Of a stretch of DNA of 25,022 bases, positions 15,682-23,750 are shown piece after piece. The first letter of the stretch is position 1; every line of letters begins with the position of its first letter. The notes below the pieces were generated by a model. The model did no database searches and had not been told where the DNA came from. It worked only from the letters and a program-made list of their open reading frames with translations. The stretch comes from JAQVEM01 sp964595565 (GTDB taxonomy: Bacteria > Actinomycetota > Humimicrobiia > Humimicrobiales > Humimicrobiaceae). The DNA is taken from assembly GCA_964595565.1 (NCBI GenBank), contig CAZQQX010000029.1, positions 1 through 25,022 on the forward strand. Direction: 5' to 3'. A program made the position numbers and the translations under genes.

Positions 15682-15712
15682 ATTGCTGGCATATACATGC
15701 CAGCAATTTTTA
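15682..15712 (+). terminator. Strong rho-independent terminator after the PFK gene
   Basis: A perfect 11-bp stem pairs ATTGCTGGCAT (15682-15692) with ATGCCAGCAAT (15697-15707) around the loop ATAC, and TTTTTATT follows. It closes the housekeeping block and separates it from the sugar cluster. Confidence 0.9.
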
Positions 15713-15856
15713 TTGTGGGTTAAAGTAATATTATTTTTTTAATGTTATTTGGTGATTTTATATTCTAAGATAGTAGTTGGTATTTATCCTGGATAAGATA
15801 CGAGAACTTATATCACTGACAAATAAAAAAATAATAAATAAATTAATAAATCGACC

Positions 15857-15885
15857 TTGACATTCAAAAACTGTTGTGATAATTT
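15857..15885 (+). promoter_or_regulatory. Promoter of the sugar-uptake cluster
   Basis: A perfect -35 TTGACA (15857-15862) lies 17 bp before TAATTT (15880-15885). TG at 15877-15878 makes this an extended -10; GATAAT at 15878-15883 is an overlapping alternative. Upstream, about 15824-15850 is a run of A and T only, like an UP element. Transcription would start near 15892, inside the LacI-type operator. This gives a leader of about 300 nt before the first gene. Confidence 0.65.
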
Positions 15886-15889
15886 AAGG

Positions 15890-15901
15890 TTAATCGTTTA
15901 A
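15890..15901 (+). promoter_or_regulatory. LacI-family operator over the transcription start
   Basis: TTAATCGTTTAA matches its own reverse complement at 10 of 12 positions and has the central CG flanked by AA-N and N-TT that LacI/GalR-family proteins recognise. It begins five bases after the -10, so a bound repressor would block initiation. The LacI-family gene at 21510 is the obvious candidate to bind it. A second palindrome, TTATCC-T-GGATAA at 15784-15796, lies upstream and could be another site, but it lacks the CG centre. Confidence 0.6.
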
Positions 15902-16193
15902 CGTACCATAAAAAAATATAATCTTTAGCGAAGTCCTAAGGGAAAAATATCAAATCTAAACAATAAGAATTCTCAAAAAATAAATAATTATCTATAAAAA
16001 GAGGAGGTGATAATAAAAAATAAATGAGATTTGTCTGAGATGACTAATATAATAAAATATTAGAGGCACACCCAAACAAATCTCAAATGAAAGTTATCAA
16101 AAAAAATCATAAAAGTAAAGAAAAAGGAGGTAGCCTATAAAAAAATATATTTATATTAAGAATGTCAGTTTTTTATAAAGAAAGGATTTTAAA
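15902..16193 (+). promoter_or_regulatory. Long 5' leader with orphan Shine-Dalgarno sites and hairpin
   Basis: The leader has no gene of normal size. It has two 9-nt exact matches to the complement of the 16S rRNA 3' end, GGAGGTGAT (16003-16011) and AAAGGAGGT (16123-16131), and neither has a start codon at working distance. Between them a 10-bp inverted repeat pairs 16025-16034 with 16076-16085, with an A+T inner stem (TAATAT/ATATTA). An 11-codon open frame at 16162-16197 ends in a TGA that overlaps the next ATG. The real ribosome binding site, AAAGGA at 16181-16186, is weaker than the orphan ones. mRNA stabilisation by bound ribosomes or translational control are both possible. Confidence 0.45.
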
Positions 16194-17588
16194 ATGAAAA
16201 AATCATTATTATGGATATTGATTTTATCGTTGAGCATATCAATGATTGGTGCTTTTTCACTTGCTGGTTGTAAGGCAGAAGCAGAGGAAGAACCTGCAGC
16301 AGAGGTAGAAGAGGAAGAAACTGTGGAGGAAGAACCTGCAGAAGTAGCAGAAGAAGAGGTTGAAAAAGAACAAGTAACGCTCAAGTTTACTGGATGGGAA
16401 GCAAGCCCGCTGGAAACTGAAAGTGTTGAAAAAGGTCTTGAAATCTTTATGTCACAGAATCCAAATATTACTGTTGAGTATAATCCAATACCAGGAACGG
16501 ATTACACCTCTAAAATTCTTACTATGATGATGGCTGATACTGCTCCCGATGTTTTCTTTTGTTATTCATACGATTATCGTTCATTTGCAGAAGACGGGAG
16601 TCTGCTGGATTTAACAGATAAATTTAATGAGGTTTATAGTATTGATGATTTTATACCTTCATCTGCAACCATAATGGACACAGATTGGGGTATATATGGT
16701 ATAAGCAGTTGTACGGTTTCGCCTGTCCTGTATTATAATAAGGCTGTTTTTGATGAAGCCGGTGTAGAGTACCCACCAAGCGACCCTGCGGAAGCGTGGA
16801 CATGGGATGAATTTGCTGATGCTGCAAAGAAGCTAACCAAAGTTGAAAATGGCAAGACCACACGATATGGTGTTTACGGGCTTGAGAATACCTATCAATA
16901 CGAAGCACTTTTAATGTCTAATGGTGTTAGTTTTTGGGACGATAATAATAATATAGCTAAAATCATGATTAATACTCCGGAAACAGAAGAAGTTATGCAG
17001 GCAATTTATGATCTCGGTTGGGTGGATGAAGCAACTACTTTTTTACCTGATCAGATGGAATTAGTTGGTGGCGGGCAAGCTGCAACCAATCTTCTTGCAG
17101 CTGGAAATATCGCAATGCTGGTAGATGGTTCCTGGTCTTTGCAGGAACTTGCAAAAATGGACTTTGAGCTTGGAGTTGGAGTATTGCCGAAATTTAAAGA
17201 AGTTCTTACTCATGGCCAGGCACATGTACATGCTGCATGGGCAAATACAGAGCATCCCGATGAGGCATGGAAGTTACTAAACTTCCTTTCCGGCGATGAT
17301 TATCTGCTTCAAAATATTCGAGCCGGGTTATGGATGCCTCACAGGACAGAGTATTATACAGAAGAGGGTATAGCAAAATGGTATGATCCTGAAGTTCATC
17401 CAGAAGGATTTACCGACATGGCTCCTTATTTCGAGGATGCATTGGTGGAACCATGGGCAATAAACTCAAATCTAAAAGCCAAGGATATTTATCTTGAAGA
17501 AATGAGTAATTTCTTTACCGCTAATCAGCCTATAGGTGAAACACTTTCAATTATTGAAGAAAGAGTAAATGAAGAATTAGCCAAGTAA
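16194..17588 (+). CDS. ABC transporter sugar-binding lipoprotein
   Basis: This is the extracytoplasmic solute-binding protein (family 1, CUT1 type) of a carbohydrate ABC importer. The 464-residue product has a lipoprotein signal peptide (about 4-25) with lipobox L-A-G-C and the lipidated Cys26. A low-complexity linker rich in Glu, Ala, Val and Pro (about 28-58) sets the binding domain away from the membrane; a similar Glu-rich tract occurs in the surface protein at the right end. The mature domain starts with VTLKFTGWEA and contains typical family 1 elements such as YYNKAVFDEAG near 180 and AMLVDGSW near 305. It heads the cluster of two permeases and a GH127 enzyme, so its ligand is probably an oligosaccharide with L-arabinofuranose residues. 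AAAGGA lies seven bases before the ATG. Confidence 0.93.
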   Translation: MKKSLLWILILSLSISMIGAFSLAGCKAEAEEEPAAEVEEEETVEEEPAEVAEEEVEKEQVTLKFTGWEASPLETESVEKGLEIFMSQNPNITVEYNPIPGTDYTSKILTMMMADTAPDVFFCYSYDYRSFAEDGSLLDLTDKFNEVYSIDDFIPSSATIMDTDWGIYGISSCTVSPVLYYNKAVFDEAGVEYPPSDPAEAWTWDEFADAAKKLTKVENGKTTRYGVYGLENTYQYEALLMSNGVSFWDDNNNIAKIMINTPETEEVMQAIYDLGWVDEATTFLPDQMELVGGGQAATNLLAAGNIAMLVDGSWSLQELAKMDFELGVGVLPKFKEVLTHGQAHVHAAWANTEHPDEAWKLLNFLSGDDYLLQNIRAGLWMPHRTEYYTEEGIAKWYDPEVHPEGFTDMAPYFEDALVEPWAINSNLKAKDIYLEEMSNFFTANQPIGETLSIIEERVNEELAK

Positions 17589-17605
17589 ATATAGGTGTAT
17601 GTGTA

Positions 17606-17652
17606 TATACTATATGCAGCCCTTCGACCACCTCAGGGCTGCATATAGTATA
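17606..17652 (+). other. Perfect 18-bp intercistronic hairpin
   Basis: Positions 17606-17623 and 17635-17652 are perfect reverse complements around an 11-nt loop, between the binding-protein and first permease genes. No T tract follows, so it is not a standard terminator. A hairpin of this kind at the 3' end of a binding-protein cistron can block 3' exonucleases and give more binding protein than permease. Partial termination is an alternative. Confidence 0.8.
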
Positions 17653-17674
17653 GTATAGCTAAAAGGGAAATTAA

Positions 17675-18556
17675 ATGGGGTATAAAAAACTTTTATATAG
17701 AGATAGTACATGGAGTTTTATTCTGTTGCTGCCAAATATTTTAGTCTTTTTGGCATTTTCATTGGTTCCTTTGATTGCTTCTTTCTTCATCAGCTTTACC
17801 GAATGGGATCTGCTGACGCCAATGCAATGGGTGGGGTTTGCGAATTATAAAGAGCTATTAGGTGATGAAATATTTTTAAAATCGTTATGGAATACAGTTT
17901 ATTTTACTATTGGCTCGGTTCCATTAGGAATTATAATTTCGCTTTTTTTAGCTGTTGTTATAAACCAGCGTATAAAAGGAATAAAGATATTCAGGGCTGC
18001 ATTTTTTCTTCCGGTAGTAGCATCCTGGATAGCTGTGGGACTGATCTGGATGTGGCTATTTGACAAGGAATTTGGCCTTATCAACTATTTTTTACATTTG
18101 TTTGGAATACAGGGACCAGGATGGTTAAGCACTAAGGAATGGTCAATGCCTTCTATTATCATAGTCGCAATATGGAAAGGACTTGGGTTTAATATGCTGC
18201 TCTTTTTAGCTGGTTTACAGGGGATACCGGAAAGTTATTATGAAGCAGCAGACATAGATGGAGCAAAATGGTTTGGTAAATTTTTACATATTACAATTCC
18301 AGGTCTTTCAAATACCACACTTTTTGTTGTTATAATAAGTGTTATAAATTCTTTTCAGGCATTTGATTTAATATATTTAATGACATTCGGGGGGCCGGCC
18401 AGGTCAACCTCTGTTCTGGTTTTTTATTTATATCAAAATGCCTTCAGGTATTTTAGGATGGGGTATGCAAGTGCTATAGCTTATGTAATATTTTTCATAA
18501 TGTTAATTTTCTCTGTTGTTCAATTCTGGCTTCAGAAAAAAAGGATAATGTCTTAA
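17675..18556 (+). CDS. ABC sugar transporter permease, MalF/UgpA type
   Basis: This is one of two inner-membrane subunits of the importer. The 293-residue product has about six transmembrane helices, starting with LLLPNILVFLAFSLVPLIAS (about 17-36). The EAA loop that contacts the ATPase reads YYEAADIDGAKWFGKF near 188-203 and is followed by ITIPGL, the usual pattern. AAAAGGG precedes the ATG. It ends 17 bases before the second permease gene. No ABC ATPase gene is in the cluster, so the importer probably shares an MsmX/UgpC-type ATPase encoded elsewhere, as is common for CUT1 systems. Confidence 0.94.
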   Translation: MGYKKLLYRDSTWSFILLLPNILVFLAFSLVPLIASFFISFTEWDLLTPMQWVGFANYKELLGDEIFLKSLWNTVYFTIGSVPLGIIISLFLAVVINQRIKGIKIFRAAFFLPVVASWIAVGLIWMWLFDKEFGLINYFLHLFGIQGPGWLSTKEWSMPSIIIVAIWKGLGFNMLLFLAGLQGIPESYYEAADIDGAKWFGKFLHITIPGLSNTTLFVVIISVINSFQAFDLIYLMTFGGPARSTSVLVFYLYQNAFRYFRMGYASAIAYVIFFIMLIFSVVQFWLQKKRIMS

Positions 18557-18573
18557 TGAAGAGGGAGTGAATA

Positions 18574-19401
18574 GTGAATAAAAAGAGTCCTTTAAAGATT
18601 ATGATACTTTATATATTCCTAAGTCTGGGTGCATTAATTATAATAATTCCTTTTGTATGGATGGTTAGCACATCTCTTAAGTCGATAAATGAAGTATTTT
18701 CCTACCCACCTACTTTATTCGGGGATACTATTAGATGGGACAATTATTTAAGAATTGCCGACAGATTCCCATTTGGACGCTTTTTTTTAAATAGCACAAT
18801 AGTGACTTCTGTTGTAGTAGTTGTTCAGCTATTTACAAGTTCACTGGCAGGTTATGTTTTTGCAAGGCTCAGGTTCAGATTTAGAGATATATTATTCTTA
18901 GTGTATTTAGCAACTATGATGATTCCAATTCATGTAACCCTGATACCAGTTTTTATAATTATGCGAAGCCTGGGTTTAATTGATAAGCTTCCTGCTCTAA
19001 TGTTAACAGAACTTGCAACAGCATTTGGTACATTCCTGATGCGTCAATTTTATCTGAGTATACCGGATTCATTAGAAGATGCCGCAAAAATTGATGGTTG
19101 CAACCCATTTACAACCTATTGGAGAATATTTCTTCCATTATCAAAACCCGCTCTGGCAACTTTAGGAGTATTTATTTTTATGGGCATGTGGAATGATTTT
19201 ATCAGGCCACTTATATTTATAAACAGCGTAGAGAATATGACTCTTACTCTAGGATTAGCAAATATGCAGGGTCTGTACTCGACTGACTGGCCAGTTTTGA
19301 TGGCAGGTGCATTTATTAGCATGATTCCCATACTGGTTGTTTTCTTATTTGCCCAGGACTATTTTGTAAGGAGTATAACTTTAACAGGACTAAAAGAATA
19401 A
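18574..19401 (+). CDS. ABC sugar transporter permease, MalG/UgpE type
   Basis: This is the second membrane subunit, 275 residues with about six transmembrane helices. The first lies at about 10-31 (ILYIFLSLGALIIIIPFVWM), followed by the typical S-T-S-L-K segment. The EAA-like loop reads SLEDAAKIDGCNPFTTYW near 166-183, with Glu168-Asp-Ala in place of Glu-Ala-Ala. Translation starts at GTG (18574) with GAGGGAG upstream. Its arrangement after the MalF-type permease is standard. The product and its partner should form the translocation pore for the sugar bound by the lipoprotein at 16194. Confidence 0.94.
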   Translation: MNKKSPLKIMILYIFLSLGALIIIIPFVWMVSTSLKSINEVFSYPPTLFGDTIRWDNYLRIADRFPFGRFFLNSTIVTSVVVVVQLFTSSLAGYVFARLRFRFRDILFLVYLATMMIPIHVTLIPVFIIMRSLGLIDKLPALMLTELATAFGTFLMRQFYLSIPDSLEDAAKIDGCNPFTTYWRIFLPLSKPALATLGVFIFMGMWNDFIRPLIFINSVENMTLTLGLANMQGLYSTDWPVLMAGAFISMIPILVVFLFAQDYFVRSITLTGLKE

Positions 19402-19452
19402 AATATGAATAGCAATATATTGTGATTAATTATGTGAAGGAAGGATATTTTT

Positions 19453-21408
19453 ATGGAATCAAAGAATCTTTTTAAAGCAAATGTGTCCCCAAAAAAGGTA
19501 ATAGTAAATGATGGTTTTTTTGGTAAATACATTGAACTGATTAAGAAAGTAGCACTCCCATACCAGTGGGATGTATTGAATGACCGTATTAATAACGCAG
19601 AGCCAAGCCATGCTGTAAGAAACTTTAAAATTGCAGCAGGTTTATTAAAAGGGGATTTTTACGGGGTGGTTTTTCAGGATACAGATGTTTTTAAATGGCT
19701 GGAAGCCGTAGCATATATATTGATGGCTGGACCTGACGCTGAATTAGAGAATAAGGCTGACGAGGTAATTAATATTATTGAAAAAGCCCAGCAGGGTGAT
19801 GGATATTTAAATACATATTTTACGATTAAGGAACCTGATAAAAGGTGGACAAATATTCGTGATGGCCATGAGCTTTATTGTGCGGGACATATGATAGAAG
19901 CTTCAGTGGCTTATTTTGAAGCTACAGGGAAAAGAAAGTTTCTTGATGTGGCATGCAGGTTTGCAGATTATATTGATACAGTATTTGGTGAAGGACCAGA
20001 TAAAAAAAGAGGTTATCCCGGTCACCCCGGGATCGAGCTTGCTTTAGTTAGGCTATATAAGGCTACTGGTGAAAAAAAGTATCTCTATTTAAGCAAGTAT
20101 TTTATTGATGAGCGAGGCAAGACCCCAAATTATTTTGAATTGGAAGTAGAAGCTGATCGAGAGGATAAAAATGAAATATGGAAAAAGTTAGGATTGAGAT
20201 ATTATCAGGCTCATTTGCCAGTGCGAAGCCAGACCACGGCTGAGGGACACAGTGTTAGAGCCATATATTTGTATTCAGGTATGGCAGATATTGCGATAGA
20301 AACAGGTGATAAATCGTTAATTGAATCGTGTAAAAAATTATGGAGAAATATTATAACAAAAAAGATGTACATCACTGGTGGAATAGGTTCTACTTCATTC
20401 GGAGAGTCATTTACATTTAACTATGATTTACCCAATGATACCATATATTCAGAAACCTGTGCATCGGTAGGTCTGATATTTTTTGCGCACAGGATGCTCC
20501 AGATAGACCCGAACAGTAATTATTCGGATATAATGGAAAAAGTATTGTATAATTCAGCTATAAGTGGAATATCTCTTGATGGAAAGAAATTTTTCTATGT
20601 AAATCCGCTTGAGGTCTGGCCCGAAGCAAGTGAAAAAATTAAGATCAGGGAACATGTAAAAATAACCAGACAATCCTGGCTCAGGTGCGCCTGCTGTCCA
20701 ACGAATATCGCCAGGTTACTGGCATCCATTGGTAAGTATATATATTCAATAAGTGAAGATGAAATTTATACTCATCTATATATTGATAGTGAAACGGAAT
20801 TAGATTTATCAGGGAGCAAAGTAAAGATAAAGCAGGAAACGAAATACCCCTGGAGTGAAAGAATAAATATAAGTGTTTATATTGATAAGGAGAAAGAGTT
20901 TTCACTTTTACTGCGCATTCCGGGATGGTGCGATAACGCAAAAATTTTTATTAACAACGAGGAAATTAATCTTTGTGATATCAAGGTAAAAGGTTATGCA
21001 AGATTAAAACGAATATGGAAAAATGGGGATGTAGTCGAGGTGGTTTTACCAATGGTGGTACAGCGTGTCAGGGCTCATCCTGGTGTTAGGGCAGATATAG
21101 GTAAAGTGGCGATTCAGCGGGGGCCAATTGTTTATTGTCTTGAAGAGGTTGACAATGGTCCTAATTTACATGAGATTATGTTACCTGTAAAATCTGAATT
21201 AAACGCAGATTTTGATAAAAACCTTCTTGGTGGTGTGATGGTTGTAAGCGTACAGGCAGAAAGATATAATTCTAAATGGACAGATGACGAGCTTTATAAA
21301 TTTGAGGAAGAGTCAGAATACAGACCTGTAACCGTAAAATTTATACCATATTATGCCTGGGCAAACCGTGAACCCGGTGAAATGGTAGTATGGATTAATG
21401 AAAGATAG
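19453..21408 (+). CDS. GH127 beta-L-arabinofuranosidase
   Basis: The 651-residue product belongs to glycoside hydrolase family 127 (formerly DUF1680), whose best-known member, HypBA1 of Bifidobacterium longum, releases L-arabinose from beta-1,2-linked arabinofuranosyl disaccharides. The Zn/Cys active site is visible: Glu318 in FGESFTFNYDLPND, Glu334 and Cys336 in IYSETCAS, and Cys412-Ala-Cys414-Cys415 in LRCACCPTN, where Cys414 matches the nucleophile. An alpha/alpha barrel (to about 430) is followed by beta-rich domains. There is no signal peptide, so it acts in the cytoplasm on imported oligosaccharides, in keeping with the ABC importer upstream. An AAGGA ribosome binding site precedes the ATG. 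Some family members act on other sugars, so the exact substrate is inferred. Confidence 0.93.
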   Translation: MESKNLFKANVSPKKVIVNDGFFGKYIELIKKVALPYQWDVLNDRINNAEPSHAVRNFKIAAGLLKGDFYGVVFQDTDVFKWLEAVAYILMAGPDAELENKADEVINIIEKAQQGDGYLNTYFTIKEPDKRWTNIRDGHELYCAGHMIEASVAYFEATGKRKFLDVACRFADYIDTVFGEGPDKKRGYPGHPGIELALVRLYKATGEKKYLYLSKYFIDERGKTPNYFELEVEADREDKNEIWKKLGLRYYQAHLPVRSQTTAEGHSVRAIYLYSGMADIAIETGDKSLIESCKKLWRNIITKKMYITGGIGSTSFGESFTFNYDLPNDTIYSETCASVGLIFFAHRMLQIDPNSNYSDIMEKVLYNSAISGISLDGKKFFYVNPLEVWPEASEKIKIREHVKITRQSWLRCACCPTNIARLLASIGKYIYSISEDEIYTHLYIDSETELDLSGSKVKIKQETKYPWSERINISVYIDKEKEFSLLLRIPGWCDNAKIFINNEEINLCDIKVKGYARLKRIWKNGDVVEVVLPMVVQRVRAHPGVRADIGKVAIQRGPIVYCLEEVDNGPNLHEIMLPVKSELNADFDKNLLGGVMVVSVQAERYNSKWTDDELYKFEEESEYRPVTVKFIPYYAWANREPGEMVVWINER

Positions 21409-21509
21409 AACACAGGCATTTTAATAGCAGGTGGGTTAATTATTCGGGAGAATATTTAGGGTAAATATCATAATTAAAAAGAATGGGCAAAAGAGATTGA
21501 CTGGTAGAG

Positions 21510-22553
21510 ATGACTACTATTAAAGATATTGCGGAAAAAGCTGGAGTTTCGACAGCTACAATATCATATGTTTTAAATAATAAAGGGAAAATAAGCGAGG
21601 AGACCCGCGGTAGAGTTCTTAAGATTGTCAATGAAATGAACTATAGGAGAAATAGCATTGCCAAGAGCTTAAGGACAAGTAAAACAAATACTATCGGCAT
21701 AATTGCAGAAGATATAACAGTTTTTAACACTTCAAGCATAATAGATGGGATTAATAAATTTGTTGAGGAAAAGGGCTTTCATCTTATATTAACAAACCTG
21801 AGACTTAATCAAAGACTCGGTCTAAACTATTCTGATATTAAAAGCTGTATTTCGGAGATATCGGAGAGTATAGAGGTTTTGTTAAGCAGACAGATCGAAG
21901 GAATAATATATATCGGGGTTCATCCCAGGGATGTAACCGGTATAATTAGGAAAATAAATAAGCCGGTGGTGTATACATATTGTTATACTTCAAGGGATGA
22001 TTATTGTGTTAGTTATGATGATAAACTTGCTGCTTACGAGATTACTGATTATTTTTTAAAAATGGGCCATAAAAAAATAGCTGTTATAAGTGGACCAGTT
22101 GATTCTCTTGCTACTTCTGAAAGAATTCAGGGCTATAAAGAAGCTCTCAGGAATAGTAATCTATCATATAAACATGATTATATAGTGAGCGGAGAATGGG
22201 ATTTTGAATCAGGGGTTAGAGCGTTTAAAAAAATCTTATCAAAACACAAGACTCCCCCAACAGCAATATTTGCCATGAACGATTTAATGGCAGCCGGGGC
22301 AATTGAAGCTGCGTTCAGTTTTGATTATTCAATTCCTGACGATTTTTCAATTATAGGTTTTGACAACAGGGAATTCAGCGGTTTTTATAGACCCAGGATT
22401 ACTACTATGAGCTTACCGTTAAATGAGATGGGAAGAAAGTCTGCTGAGATATTGACTGATGTAATAAATGGGAAAAAGGTTAGCAAGAAATCATATAAGA
22501 TTAAGTGTCGATTAATTAAAAGAGATTCAGTAAAAAAAATAAAAAGTAGGTAA
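21510..22553 (+). CDS. LacI-family transcriptional regulator
   Basis: This should be the sugar-responsive repressor of the cluster. The 347-residue product starts with the LacI helix-turn-helix and hinge: TIKDIAEKAGVSTATISYVLNN at 3-24 and RRNSIAKSL at 46-54, where the hinge helix inserts at the central CG of the operator. A periplasmic-binding-protein-like ligand domain begins with NTIGIIAEDI and contains FAMNDLMAAGAIEAA and IIGFDNREFSGFY, both typical. The ATG at 21510 has no strong ribosome binding site. It lies 101 bases after the GH127 gene and is probably part of the same transcription unit, so it would be subject to the same repression. The operator at 15890 fits a LacI-family protein; the inducer is likely an arabinose-containing sugar. 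Confidence 0.94.
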   Translation: MTTIKDIAEKAGVSTATISYVLNNKGKISEETRGRVLKIVNEMNYRRNSIAKSLRTSKTNTIGIIAEDITVFNTSSIIDGINKFVEEKGFHLILTNLRLNQRLGLNYSDIKSCISEISESIEVLLSRQIEGIIYIGVHPRDVTGIIRKINKPVVYTYCYTSRDDYCVSYDDKLAAYEITDYFLKMGHKKIAVISGPVDSLATSERIQGYKEALRNSNLSYKHDYIVSGEWDFESGVRAFKKILSKHKTPPTAIFAMNDLMAAGAIEAAFSFDYSIPDDFSIIGFDNREFSGFYRPRITTMSLPLNEMGRKSAEILTDVINGKKVSKKSYKIKCRLIKRDSVKKIKSR

Positions 22554-22749
22554 AAATACTTAATTCCAATCTTATTCTTAGCTGATTTTCTTATTTTTTA
22601 TATAGGATTGAATTCTCTATATTTTATAGTATGGGTATAACTATAAGGAGAATATTAGCATAAATGTGATATTATTAAAGAGATATATTCATCAGGTAAT
22701 AATATTCTAAAATTTAGGCTGAAATAAAATCAAGTATAATGGAGGCAAT
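22554..22749. other. Intergenic region before the aldo/keto reductase gene
   Basis: This A+T-rich stretch holds no gene. Several TATA-like boxes occur (for example near 22616 and 22630) but none is paired with a convincing -35. A weak inverted repeat near 22562-22614 (AATTCCAATC with GATTGAATT) contains T runs and might terminate the sugar cluster, but it has a bulge and a long loop. GGAGG at 22741-22745 serves the downstream gene. Confidence 0.35.
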
Positions 22750-23724
22750 ATGCGATTTATTACTCTGGGCAAGACAGATATAAAAGTTTCGGCTATCGGT
22801 CTGGGCACCTGGGCCATAGGCGGATGGATGTGGGGAGGCACCGATGAGGAAAAGTCGGTCCATGCAATAGAGGCGGCAATAGATTCAGGAATAAATCTTA
22901 TTGATACCGCACCTGCTTATGGACAGGGTCTTTCGGAAAGAATAGTTGGCAGGGCAATTAAAGGCAAAAGGGACAGGGTTGTTATTGCTACCAAATGCGG
23001 ACTTGTATGGCATACTAAAAAAGGGGAACATTTTTTTGATTACCCTTCTGGCCAGCAGGTGCATAAATATTTAGCTCCTGAATCCATAAGGTATGAGGTG
23101 GAGGAAAGCTTAAAAAGGCTGGATATTGATTATATAGATATCTACCAGACTCACTGGCAGGATATTACCACTCCTATCGAAGATACCATGGGGGTGTTAA
23201 TGGATTTAAAAAAAGAGGGCAAAATAAGGACTATTGGCGCCAGTAATGCTACTCTTGAACAGCTAAAACAATATGAGAAGTTCGGGCAATTGGACGTTGA
23301 CCAGGAAAAGTATAGTCTTATAGATACAGAAGTAGAAGATGAAATACTGCCCTGGTGTAAAGAGAATAAGGTGACTATGCTGGCTTATAGCTCAATGGCC
23401 AAGGGTCTTTTAACGGGTAAGCTTGGGCCGGAAAGAGAATTTAAGGGTGATGATTTAAGAAAAAATAACCCCAGGTTTAGTGTGGCTAACAGGAAGCTTA
23501 TGCAATCCATTTTAGAAAAGGATTTCAAACCTGTTGCGGAAAAATACGGGGTTTCTATTTTACAGCTTTCCGTAGCAGCATTGATTTCTAAAGGTGGAGT
23601 GGTGGCGTTGTGCGGCGCAAGAGATGCGTTGCAGGCAAAAGAAAACGCTAAAGCAGGAGACATTGCTCTGGATGAAGAGGATGTAGAGAAAATAAGGAAG
23701 TCTCTGCCTTCAGTTAATTTATAA
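22750..23724 (+). CDS. Aldo/keto reductase
   Basis: This NAD(P)H-dependent oxidoreductase should reduce an aldehyde or ketone, often a sugar aldehyde, in the cytoplasm. The 324-residue product has the TIM-barrel family tetrad: Asp52 and Tyr57 in NLIDTAPAYG, Lys82 in ATKCG, and His135 in YQTHWQD. The opening LGKTDIKVSAIGLGTWAIGG and the WMWGG segment resemble the IolS/YhdN-like group. GASNATLEQL and a C-terminal cofactor-binding region with VALCGAR (near 290) are present, so it looks complete and active. GGAGG lies five bases before the ATG. Its codon use is closer to the housekeeping block than to the sugar cluster. It could act on sugars from the adjacent cluster, but a gap of about 200 bases leaves that open. 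Confidence 0.9.
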   Translation: MRFITLGKTDIKVSAIGLGTWAIGGWMWGGTDEEKSVHAIEAAIDSGINLIDTAPAYGQGLSERIVGRAIKGKRDRVVIATKCGLVWHTKKGEHFFDYPSGQQVHKYLAPESIRYEVEESLKRLDIDYIDIYQTHWQDITTPIEDTMGVLMDLKKEGKIRTIGASNATLEQLKQYEKFGQLDVDQEKYSLIDTEVEDEILPWCKENKVTMLAYSSMAKGLLTGKLGPEREFKGDDLRKNNPRFSVANRKLMQSILEKDFKPVAEKYGVSILQLSVAALISKGGVVALCGARDALQAKENAKAGDIALDEEDVEKIRKSLPSVNL

Positions 23725-23750
23725 TTTTAATTAAGGTAATTTTTTATTTC

